A stretch of 11,122 nucleotides of DNA, from the NCBI GenBank assembly GCA_000697335.1, contig JNEM01007061.1, positions 1 through 11,122 on the forward strand, given 5' to 3'. The DNA is from Conidiobolus incongruus B7586. Lineage: Eukaryota > Entomophthoromycota > Entomophthoromycetes > Entomophthorales > Conidiobolaceae. The notes under the pieces are model-generated. The model searched no databases, was not told the origin of the DNA, and saw nothing but the letters and a program-made list of their open reading frames with translations. Positions 1-8,215 of the stretch are shown here, piece after piece (the stretch's first letter is position 1; each line of letters starts with the position of its first letter). The position numbers and the translations under genes were made by a program.

Positions 1-2959
1 TTTTGTAACTTTTTAATATCATTTTCCAAACTTTGGGAACCAATTTTAAGCTGGTCCAGTTCTTGAGAGTGTTTTACAATACTGTCTTTGAGCTGCTGCT
101 TCTTTTCTAAATCTTCAGGCGTAGAGACAGGTTGTTTCTCTAAGTTAACATACTGAGCTTTAGCAGCTTGGATTTGAGCATGATATGAATCGAAATCAAG
201 TTTAAGTTTAGAGGTGGTTACATCCAAATTGGGTAACTCTCGATTCACTCTTTCTATCTTATTCTCTAAATCCTGTAGATCTTTTTGGAATTTTTCCCAT
301 TTCTTTTCTTTATCCCTGAGATTTGCCTCTAAATGTGCTAATCTTTCTGAGCTTACACCTTCGTCTGCAAATTTTGAGCTCATTGCACCTTTTGCAACTC
401 GAGTACCACCACCAGTCATTGTACCCGATTTGTCAATCAATTTACCATCTAAGGTAACAACTCTCCATCTTTGTTTACCATAAGCAATTTGATTGGCTTG
501 ACTCATGTTGGTAGCAACTAATGTATCTTTGAGTACACTATAAAATGCCGGCTTATACATAGGATCCTTTGGTTTTACCAAATCAAAGAGACGAGGAACA
601 TTCTGAGGAGTATCAATTCGATTCAAATTGAATTTGGAAAGTTTCTCTAATACAATAAAGACACCTCTTCCAAGATTGTGATCTTTCAAATACTTGATAC
701 ATGACTGAGCAGTGGCAACTGTATCTACTACTATATTGTCCAACTGTGGACAGCATGTGGAGATGGCGACATCAAATTTTTCTTCGATAACTCCCAGCGA
801 TCCTAGACGACCATGGATACCAGGAATTCTTCCCAGCTCCTTTTCTTTCATCAACGCTTCTAACATTCGACTTTGAGCTTTGGCGGTTTGGACTAAATTT
901 CGAGCTTCAGATGCCTTTTGTCTAGAGGATTGGAGTTCGTCTTGGAGCTGAGCTTCGTAAAGCTTTGCTTGTTTCATTTGGTTATTCATCTGCTCCAAGG
1001 CTTCAGTCATCTTGTTCTTTTTCTCAACAGTTTTTTGAATTTCACTTTCTTTGGCAGCTCGATTCTCTCGAAGTTCAATAATTCTAGATTTTAGTTCCTC
1101 AATCTGCTTTTGAACCAGATTTTCTTTCTCATCTAAAAGATTGAGCTCAGATTTCGCAACTTCAATAAGTGATTGCTGTTGACGAATTTTTTCATTCCAA
1201 GGAGCCAATTCTTTTTGCTTAGCCTCAATTTGAATAGTGTATTCATCAGTTTTTCCTAATCAGTTTATAAGCTGTCTATCCCATTAAATTACTCTTTTTG
1301 TTTACCTTTCATTGACTCAACAATTTCATTTAAGACCACTGATTCTTGTTTTAAGGATTCCTCCAATTCTTTCAATTCATTCTGTGATTTGACAATATCT
1401 TTCTCATGATTCTGAATCCATGTCTCATTTTCTGAAGCTTTGAGTCTTTCCTAGATACAGAACAAATTAATCAATAAATCGATTTCAATTGTAGACTATT
1501 TAGAATACCTTTTCCAAAATTTTTTCAGACTTTTTAAGCTTACTAGTTAAATGCTTCCTCTTTTCTTGAATCTGGATTTCTTCTTTATCCAATTTTTCAA
1601 TTTTGGAACTAATTTCGCTATATTTACGTTCCAAAGTTTCGAATTCTTGAGTTAGAGCAGAATTCTGTTTAGAAAGTTGGTCCTCTTCTTCTTTAATTCC
1701 GCTGAACTTTTGGATCTCTTCTTCGAACTTCTGTTGCAGCTCTGTCTGTTAAAATTGTTAATAATATAGATTATATCATGATAATCTATAAGGTTACCAA
1801 TTTCGATTCGGACTCTTTGGCTTTTACGCTACTTTCGAGTATATAATATTGAAACAATGTAGATTTTTTAAGGGTAACGTTATTTTCCATTGTGATATAA
1901 GACTCAGCTATCTGCTTGGTACTCTCTAAAGAGTTCTTTTCCTTTTCGACAATTTTAAGTCTTGTCAATTTTTCGGATCGAGCTTCATTGAGTCTATCAA
2001 GGTTTTGACCAGCTTCTTCGATAGGCTGTTTATACTTTGAAGTTCCAATAATATCTTCCAAGTACTCCAAAAGACCATCTTCATGAGGATTGGATGCCTT
2101 CGCTTTCATCTGAGATATCGATTCGACTTCACCTTGTAGAATCAAAAATCTTTTATGATCCAAATCAATACCCTTTCCTTTTAAAAGAGTAGTAACATCA
2201 GTATAGGAGCTGACTTGGTTATTTATAAAATATTTGCTAGTATTATTCAGATAAGCAGTACGCTTAATAATAAGCTCAGTGTTTGGAACAAATTCATAAT
2301 CCTCCCCCTATAAAAAATTTTAATTAAGTAATAATCATAAATTAATTTAATAAATAATACTTTATCTAAAATCTCTTGAAAATGTACTTCAACTGAGCAA
2401 TCATTGAATTTTTGAGCATTCTTAGAATTATGAATAAGCTCAGACAATTTCCCTTGCCTCATTTTACTAGCTCTATAGCCGAATACAAATAATAATGAGT
2501 CGATGACATTGGATTTTCCAGAGCCATTAGGTCCAACAATTGAGGTAAAATTCTAAATAATATGTTAAATTTAAGGTAAAAATGGATAAAATTGCATAAA
2601 AATACTTTATGAAAAGGACCAATAACTTGAATACCAGCATAAGACTTGAAGTTTTCCAATACCATTTGGGTTATAATTAGTCTTTTAGTTGGTTCAAAAG
2701 GTTTTTGAGATTTAACCGATTGGCGTTGGGAAAGTCTTCTGGAAGCCATCGACAGCCTGGGTTCAGACTTTTTATTTTGAGTACTATCAACGTTTACTTC
2801 GTTAGACTCAGATCTAGAATAATTATTATCAACATTTGTAGTTTCATTAGTTTCAGAGCTTTGGGTATCATTATTTTGAGCATCAACTGGCACAATAGGC
2901 TCGGAGTTTGCATTATTAATATTATTAAAGTTTATCTCTTCATTAATTTGCTTTTCCAT
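1..2959 (-). CDS. SMC4: Condensin subunit SMC4, N-terminal part (six exons, cut by left window edge)
   Basis: SMC4 pairs with SMC2 to form the ATPase core of condensin, which compacts chromosomes in the nucleus. Exons read on the minus strand: 2606-2959, 2361-2552, 1798-2307, 1509-1745, 1306-1450 and 1-1255. Introns are 53, 53, 52, 58 and 50 nt, all GT-AG. About 897 residues are visible; the family usually has 1,290-1,420, so the second coiled-coil arm, signature motif and Walker B lie beyond the edge. Residues 1-90 are an Asn/Ser/Glu-rich disordered tail. The ATPase head starts near 92 with KRLIITQ and ENFKSYAG; Walker A GPNGSGKS is at 125-132. SMC4-typical stretches follow: KMRQGKLSELIHNS, IDLDHKRFLILQGEVE and LEYLEDIIG. 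Coiled coil runs from about 285 to 615, and the hinge from about 620 (GRIPGIHGRLGSLG) to 763 (GTMTGGG). The ATG at 2959 is preceded in frame by two TAA codons, which supports this start. No frame break is seen. Family identity is very sure; exon edges rest on reading frame and homology. Confidence 0.96.
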
Positions 2960-3445
2960 TGAAAGAAATTATTAACTGAATTTAAAGATATTAAATGATT
3001 GATTATTAATTTTGATTTATATCCCTAGTTGAATGAAATATAATATAATATTATTTATCATAATAATTATGGGATAATTAGATTATAATATGCCTAAATC
3101 TATTGATCAGAACGTCAATCATTAAAATTAGCAATTATTAAATATTTGTGTGATTTATTGCTTATATTGAGCTACCTAATTTATTAATCTGTGCTTTGTT
3201 TTGTATTGGATTTTATATTTTATCCATTATATAATTCAAACAATATAAAAACATATTTTTTAAAAGTAAATTTCTTGATATTAATTTGATTAGTACTAAA
3301 AATATTTATTATTAAACCGTAAATTAGAGCATTAGTAAAAAGATCAATTTGATTATGAAAAATCATAATTATATTAGAAATAAATAAAAAATTTATTACA
3401 TCCAGGATATTGATTGAATCTTTATTTAAAACTTTTCATATAATA
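2960..3445. other. AT-rich spacer between SMC4 and tRNA-Trp
   Basis: This is very AT-rich sequence upstream of SMC4 and must contain its promoter, but no clear core element could be picked out from the background of A/T runs. No open frame with recognisable content was seen on either strand. A plus-strand frame at 2705-2962 is only the antisense of SMC4 exon 1. Confidence 0.6.
3428..3431 (-). terminator. Short T-run, possible RNA polymerase III terminator of the tRNA gene
   Basis: On the minus strand the first run of four T lies 14 bases past the tRNA discriminator base. Four T is the minimum that commonly stops RNA polymerase III, and yeasts usually prefer longer runs, so read-through to later T-rich sequence is possible. 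Confidence 0.4.
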
Positions 3446-3517
3446 TGACGAGTGAGAGACTCGAACTCCCAGCCTTCCGCTCTGGAGGCGGACGCGCTAC
3501 CATTGCGCCAACATGTC
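3446..3517 (-). tRNA. tRNA-Trp (anticodon CCA), intronless, with an imperfect acceptor stem
   Basis: This is a 72-nt cloverleaf read on the minus strand. The D arm is GCGC-AATGGTA-GCGC. The anticodon arm is TCCGC-CTCCAGA-GCGGA with anticodon CCA. The variable loop is AGGCT, the T arm is GGGAG-TTCGAGT-CTCTC, and the discriminator base is A. The internal A box (TGGCGCAATGG) and B box (GTTCGAGTC) both fit the RNA polymerase III consensus. All stems pair except the acceptor, GACATGT against ACTCGTC, where pairs 4-69 (A.C) and 5-68 (T.T) do not match; the outer three and inner two pairs are intact. It may be a working gene with a weakened stem, or a decaying copy. A retroelement LTR remnant lies 10 bp from its 5' end. 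Encoded CCA is absent, as normal for a nuclear eukaryotic tRNA gene. Confidence 0.85.
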
Positions 3518-3527
3518 ATTAATTTGC

Positions 3528-3836
3528 TGTCACATATCTAATCCCATTTCTCCTAAGTCTCATAACATTTTACCAATAGAATCATATCACATGCATATGA
3601 CTCTATCTTAATTCTGGTATTAGTGTATAAATACCGTCTTTGGTACAATAACTAAGCTTTGGCTTGTTATTGTGTGAAATATCTACAATATACTTTATAT
3701 TTGTTCTTAACATATTTCTCTTTATTAGTAGTCTACCTACCAATGCACAGTATAGTTCTAGTTGTGTGGGTCATGGGTTGATGACAACTCCCAGTAGATC
3801 ATGATCTCAGCGGCAGTGCCACTGAGTGCTGTGACA
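3528..3836 (+). mobile_element. Solo LTR, Ty3/gypsy (Metaviridae) type, fossil
   Basis: This 309-bp segment starts TGTCACA and ends TGTGACA, the TG...CA inverted ends typical of Ty3/gypsy LTRs. It is flanked by near-identical 5-bp stretches, TTTGC (3523-3527) and TTTGT (3837-3841), which look like a slightly aged target-site duplication. A TATAAATA box lies at 3626-3633 on the plus strand, about 98 bp in, where an LTR promoter is expected; this is why the plus orientation was chosen. The last 65 bp are GC-richer than the surroundings and hold three inverted repeats. No internal gag or pol sequence lies next to it, so it is best read as a lone LTR left after recombination between the two ends. 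The junction is 10 bp upstream of the tRNA-Trp 5' end, as expected for Ty3-like integration at RNA polymerase III start sites. Family assignment is inferred from ends and position, not from a match to a known element. Confidence 0.68.
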
Positions 3837-4771
3837 TTTGTTATATCAAGTTTATTATATTTGCATTAATTATCAATCCAGTACACCAATCTCATGAATT
3901 TTTTCAATTTGTCAAAACAAAGTATTAGTTATTGTTTCAATATTTTTAGATATTTTTATTTCAAATAATAAGTTAATATCAATAACCGTCTCATATCTTT
4001 ACTTTCAACCAAATTCTCCTACTTTGACATATATTAATTTTTATATTTTTTACTCATCAGATTGTATATTATGTATTTATACTATTCAATAGTTAATTAT
4101 ATTTAAGAATTTCTTGAATAATAGTATATCGAAAATCATAACAAAGAAATTTGTTCTTAATATTAATTGAATATTGAATTAATTAATTACTATTTGATAT
4201 AATGCTCTGCGAGTAAAACGTAATTTCTATATTATTAGTTATATACTCATATGATATATTGAATATAAAATCAAAGTAACTAATACTCTGATTGGATTAG
4301 TTAATTTCAATATATAAGATTGTACTTGTTAAGGTCGAATTGGAAGTATTATTTGAATTAATTGCAATTGTAAAGCAAAATATTTAATATATGCTTTAAA
4401 AACTCTTAAGTATAGTATTAAGTTTAAAAAATCAACTTGTATAAAACCTCGAAAATTAACGATCTAAGCATTAGTTTTAATTACTGTGTTTAGTTAGATA
4501 TTTTGATTCAAAATCTATTAATGAATTTCAAATAAAATATGAAATATATCAGAGTGAAAGAAGTATTTTGTTAAAATTATCAGCCAATATTTATTAAATA
4601 TGATCATATAACATGCCGAAGATGTTTTTAAATCATTAAAGATCGGATTATCTGATACAATTAATCATTATATAATCCCACTATTTGAAATTTATATTTA
4701 ATCAACATAAATTTTTAACCCAATCGGCCGCAAAAATCCAAATTCCATTAAATTCTAAAATATTCTAAAGA
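3837..4771. other. Long AT-rich spacer upstream of MAM33
   Basis: This 935-bp stretch has no recognisable coding sequence on either strand and no RNA gene that I can fold into a known family. It must hold the MAM33 promoter. The one GC-rich island is the palindrome CGGCCG at 4725-4730, 41 bp before the MAM33 start codon; it could be a factor-binding site but this is not shown. The sequence just before the ATG is A/T-rich leader. Confidence 0.55.
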
Positions 4772-5530
4772 ATGATTGCTCGCGCTGCCGTACATAACAT
4801 TTCTAAATTAGCTTTAAGATCTACTTTACGTCAAGTCAAGGTCGTTGCTCCCCTTGCCAAACTCTCTCTTCGTACTTTTGCCACTACTCCCATCCGTGCC
4901 GCCAGTGCCGGTCTTGTTGATTCCGATTTGGCTCACAAACTCAACGAAGAACTTCAATTCGAAAAGGAAGAAGGCGATATTGAAATCAGCGAAGCCATGA
5001 AGGAATACATTGACAAGTCTCCCTTCAAGATTCATGACGTTGAAGGTCATGATGAAGTTACCTTAACCCGCCAATTTGGTAACGAAAAGGTCGACGTCAT
5101 CTTCTCTATCAAAGATATTGGCTCCTTGCCCGTCGATGATGTCGATGTTGATGAAGGTGAAGTTGTTGATGACCTTGGTAACGCTCCTATCCGCTGTGCT
5201 ATTATCATCTCCAAACCCAACGGTGGTTCCTTAAGCATTGACACTGTCATTGACAGCGATTACTTCAACATCGAAGGTATCACCTACTTCAAGGATGGCA
5301 AGTTGGCTGCCGAAGATACTGCTGAAGCTGACTGGGCTCGTCGTGCCGTCTACGGAGGTCCCATCTTCGCCGACTTAGACGAAAGTTTACAAATTTTATT
5401 CGAACGCTACTTACAAGAACGTGGTATTACTACCGATCTCGCCTTATTTATCCCCAACTACATCCAATACAAAGAACAAAAGGAATATCTCAAATGGTTG
5501 AGCAATGTCCATGACTTTATCAAGGCTTAA
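4772..5530 (+). CDS. MAM33: Mitochondrial acidic matrix protein Mam33 (p32/C1QBP family)
   Basis: The p32/Mam33 family forms doughnut-shaped acidic trimers in the mitochondrial matrix and supports mitochondrial translation and respiratory-complex biogenesis. The 252-residue product matches family length (yeast 266, human 282). Residues 1-45 are rich in Arg, Ala, Ser and Leu with no acid, a matrix-targeting presequence; RTFATT near 34-39 is a plausible processing site. The mature part begins with an acidic helix, has a beta-sheet core (EVTLTRQFGNEKVDVIFSI), an acidic loop at 121-134, and the conserved C-terminal helices with YLQERGITTDLALFI and KEQKEYLKWLSNVHDFI. There is no intron, in contrast to every other protein gene here. 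Third codon positions favour C (GCC, ATC, TTC, GAC) far more than in the neighbours, which suggests high expression. Its 3' end converges with the NCE101-like gene. Confidence 0.95.
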   Translation: MIARAAVHNISKLALRSTLRQVKVVAPLAKLSLRTFATTPIRAASAGLVDSDLAHKLNEELQFEKEEGDIEISEAMKEYIDKSPFKIHDVEGHDEVTLTRQFGNEKVDVIFSIKDIGSLPVDDVDVDEGEVVDDLGNAPIRCAIIISKPNGGSLSIDTVIDSDYFNIEGITYFKDGKLAAEDTAEADWARRAVYGGPIFADLDESLQILFERYLQERGITTDLALFIPNYIQYKEQKEYLKWLSNVHDFIKA

Positions 5531-5878
5531 ATCTTATTAAATTCATATAAAGTATATATATAAAATTACAGATAAAAATAGACTATATATTTAATATTTA
5601 ATAGCCAACTATATTTTTCCATTTTATCACTATAATTTATATTAAATTTTGATGAAACATTTAGAGAATTATATATTTCAGTACCTCTGACTATTAGTTA
5701 TAATAACATTCATACAATTTATATAAATGAAGTCTTTTTTTGGAGAGTTATAATAGAAAAGCATTTAGGATATGCGTCAAAATTTAAAATAATATTTAAA
5801 GCTAAAACTAAAGTTTTGTATTTAATAAATGAATTTATTAATAATTTGACTCCTTGAAGAATAAAAATACTAAAATAA
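5531..5878. other. AT-rich spacer between convergent genes
   Basis: This 348-bp region separates the stop codons of MAM33 (plus) and the NCE101-like gene (minus), so it carries the two 3' untranslated regions. Nothing else was recognised. Poly(A) signals cannot be told apart from the A/T-rich background. Confidence 0.55.
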
Positions 5879-6232
5879 TTATTTTTCTTTACTTAGTTCC
5901 TTTAAAAAATCAGATAATTCTTTGTCATTATTAGAATTATTGCCATTGTCATTCTCTTGTGTAATGCTAGGTTTTTTAATCGATATATTGGGTAAATAAT
6001 TTCCGTAATGATATTGAATTAAATCGAATAAACTATCTTTAGAAGGCCTTGAGCTAGGTTTGTCAAGAGAAGTTTGAGATCTTTCATATAAAATATAACT
6101 TGCAATCCCAATTACACATGATACTAACAAATCTCCTTTACTACATCAAAAGTTATTTATTAGTATATAATCAATAGTTTCCATTCTTCAATCTTACGGT
6201 GAAATAATATGAGTAAATCTTTTCACAGCCAT
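5879..6232 (-). CDS. NCE101: Small NCE101-like single-pass membrane protein, two exons
   Basis: Exon 1 is 6198-6232 and exon 2 is 5879-6140, with a 57-nt GT-AG intron (6141-6197) carrying a TACTAAT branch-point match. The spliced product has 98 residues. A hydrophobic segment at about 15-30 ends in SYILYER (26-32), then a spacer and DSLFDLIQYHYGN (47-59). This order matches the small fungal NCE101 (non-classical export protein 1) family, where a transmembrane segment ends in YYLYE and is followed by a Leu-rich segment with a basic/aromatic end. NCE101 was named in yeast for an effect on export of proteins without signal peptides; its molecular role is unclear. The tail from about 62 to 98 is Asn/Lys/Glu-rich and longer than in the roughly 53-residue yeast protein. 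The start chosen is the first ATG giving an open spliced frame; a closer upstream ATG at 6240 is in a frame that stops at once. Assignment rests on motif memory, so orthology is likely but not proved. Confidence 0.62.
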
Positions 6233-6238
6233 AAAAGC

Positions 6239-6269
<31 letters not shown>

Positions 6270-6614
6270 TTGAAACCTAGAATTATAATAATTTATTAAA
6301 TGACCTTCTAAATTTTTATTATAATTTTGAATTATTATGGGACAATAGTACAGATTCAGCTTGACATTTTGTCACAAAAATTAAAAAATCACTCTATAAA
6401 TAGTTATCAAGTTTCCTTGTAGAATAAACTATGTAAAATATATTGATTATTTACACTAAACGAAGCCATATCTAATGTGTCTATAGTATTTTTGAAAACT
6501 TGTATTAGCAATATTCGATTTAACATTATTTAAGTTTATTAAGCTAATTTACAATTAAAATTGATAATCAGCTTATTAACTGATATATTATACATTGATT
6601 GATTTCAAAAAAAA
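6233..6614. other. AT-rich spacer upstream of the NCE101-like gene
   Basis: This 382-bp stretch holds the promoter of the NCE101-like gene and the 3' region of the unrecognised Cdk-site gene. Apart from the (AT)14 tract next to the NCE101-like start codon, nothing was recognised. Confidence 0.5.
6239..6266. repeat. (AT)14 microsatellite
   Basis: A perfect run of 14 AT units starts only 6 bp upstream of the NCE101-like start codon and so lies in its leader or core promoter. Such tracts change length readily. Confidence 0.97.
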
Positions 6615-7960
6615 TCATTTCTTTGAATATATAATCCTAGTAACTGTAACCGGACTAAGTGGGGTGGATTTTTTCTCTTCCTTATTTTGAGGGGAATTGA
6701 AAGGTGCTTTCTTCGAAATACAAGATTTCTTGGGAGCGTTGACTTTGGTCTTGACTGGAGAGCAGAATCTTTCACCAAGTGTAATGGATTGATTTTTGTG
6801 AAATTCTTTATACTGAGGTACATCGTTCCAGGTGATTTTTCTGAATTTTTTGGGTGACTCCATGGAATCATCACAGTCAGCATCATTTTCACCATCACTT
6901 TGTATCGTAATGGGCGCTGGCGATTCTTTATTTTTTTCAGATGCGCTCTTGGTAATGGTGACATAGTGCTTGTCTCGAAGGCTAATGATATTCTTTTCAG
7001 TGTTTTCCTTGGTGATTAACTCTAATTCATCCATTGAATCAGAAGGTGGTTCAACTTCAAGCTTCTTGGGCTTGGGCTTGGGCTTGGCCTTTTTAGGAGG
7101 CGCAAAATAATGTTTTCTCGGTTTCCTTCGTTTCCTAGTTGTTTTTGGCTTGGATGATGAACCTGAGTCTGAATTAATAGACTGTGAAGACTCTAAATCG
7201 GAGGATAGATCTAATAATGGAAGGATTAAATATCCGAAAATTATAATAACTACAGATTAAAGTTACCCGACTGTTCAAGACTCTTCTTTTTAATATACAA
7301 TGGTTTATGTATCAATCCATCTATTTCATCCTCTGTTGATAAATTAACAGAATCAATTGAATAAAGTGATAGCAGCTCTGGATTAGATAGTCGATTTTGA
7401 GAATCACTAGGTAGTTCGCTTATTTGGCTATCGGAGTTATTCGTAAGATTTGGTAATGAAAATGAATTCGATTCAGGCTCAGTTTGACCTAATTTAATAT
7501 TCATATCATCATTATTGTGTTCAGAATGCTCATGATTTTTTGAGATGTTTGATTCATATCTTTGGTCATTTTCTGAGATAGTATCTATTTCTGTTGAAAT
7601 ATTCGAGACTAGTTCAGATTCATTCGAAGAAATTTGCGCATTTTCGGAGCATACCTTAAAAGAATCGGACAATACCCTTTGCTCTATATCTTGGTTGCAA
7701 TTATTCGATCCTATTTTTTTAGAAATTGAATAGTCTTTGAAACCAAGCTCATAATCGAATATAAGTTTACGAACAGGCGATGAAGAATGTGTTATATTTG
7801 AACTGTCAGTTGTTGTAACAAAATTACTAGCCTCGACATTTTGAATATTATTCGAATTTATAGAAATTTCATTCTGAAGATCATTATCAGGATAATTTGT
7901 GGCTGACGAATATAATGTTACTGGGGAATTAAATGAGGCCTTGGCAGAAGTGGAACCCAT
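6615..7960 (-). CDS. Unrecognised disordered basic protein with Cdk-type sites and an RVxF-like motif, two exons
   Basis: I do not recognise this gene. Exon 1 is 7267-7960 and exon 2 is 6615-7210, joined across a 56-nt GT-AG intron (7211-7266) that splits an Asp codon. The product has 429 residues. Residues 1-230 are Ser/Asn/Asp/Glu-rich and look disordered, except for a hydrophobic patch RKLIFDYELGF at 64-74. Residues 257-264 (RKRRKPRK) and 272-281 (KAKPKPKPKK) form a likely bipartite nuclear signal. Minimal Cdk sites occur at Ser12, Ser61 (SPVRK), Ser328, Ser350 (SPKK), Ser382 (SPVK), Ser404 and Ser417. KITW at 356-359 fits the RVxF docking motif for protein phosphatase 1. The best conserved-looking stretch is 349-385, from ESPKKFRKITWNDVPQY to LGERFCSPVKT. 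A nuclear, cell-cycle-phosphorylated adaptor is a reasonable guess from composition only. The start at 7960 has an in-frame TGA 6 bp upstream. The gene is divergent from the NAT9-type gene. Confidence 0.75.
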
Positions 7961-8215
7961 TGCTCATTCGATCTAAAGGAATGAAAATAAATTAATTGTT
8001 TAAAAGTATTATTATTTGTATAAATATTATATATAAAAAAGTATTAACAGAAAAATAGAATGATTGATATCTTAAGAATGAATTTATCAATTTATCCATC
8101 AACAGAAGATGATGGGATTAAATATTCAAACCCATATTTTCCTTTTTTAGAAAAGTGCTATTTAATAAAGTGGGATAGTGGCATTTGAGTCATTTGACTA
8201 TAGATTAAATTTAAC
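7961..8215. promoter_or_regulatory. Shared divergent promoter region
   Basis: These 255 bp separate the start codons of the unrecognised Cdk-site gene (minus) and the NAT9-family gene (plus), so they must contain both promoters. A 42-codon open frame (8060-8188) lies inside it on the plus strand. No core promoter element stands out. Confidence 0.55.

Noticed and set aside
214-483. Plus-strand open frame of 89 codons
   Set aside because: It is antisense to the SMC4 hinge exon, which has clear homology; the frame has no recognisable content.
3600-3840. The GC-richer patch near the tRNA as a structured non-coding RNA (snRNA, SRP or similar)
   Set aside because: No signature of U1-U6, U3, SRP or RNase P RNA was found, and the TG...CA ends with flanking near-repeats fit an LTR better.
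4826-5250. Two minus-strand open frames (4826-5050 and 5047-5250)
   Set aside because: They are shadows of MAM33, caused by its codon bias on the opposite strand.
6605-6964. Minus-strand open frame overlapping the end of the Cdk-site gene
   Set aside because: It is a shifted frame of the same exon; the other frame joins cleanly with exon 1 through a standard intron.
7545-7733. Plus-strand frame of 62 codons
   Set aside because: It is antisense to exon 1 of the Cdk-site gene with no supporting features.
7972-7990. Possible 3' splice site (pyrimidine-rich, CTTTAG) before the Cdk-site gene start
   Set aside because: It could end a 5' leader intron, but no convincing donor or upstream coding exon was found, and the ATG at 7960 already has an in-frame stop upstream.
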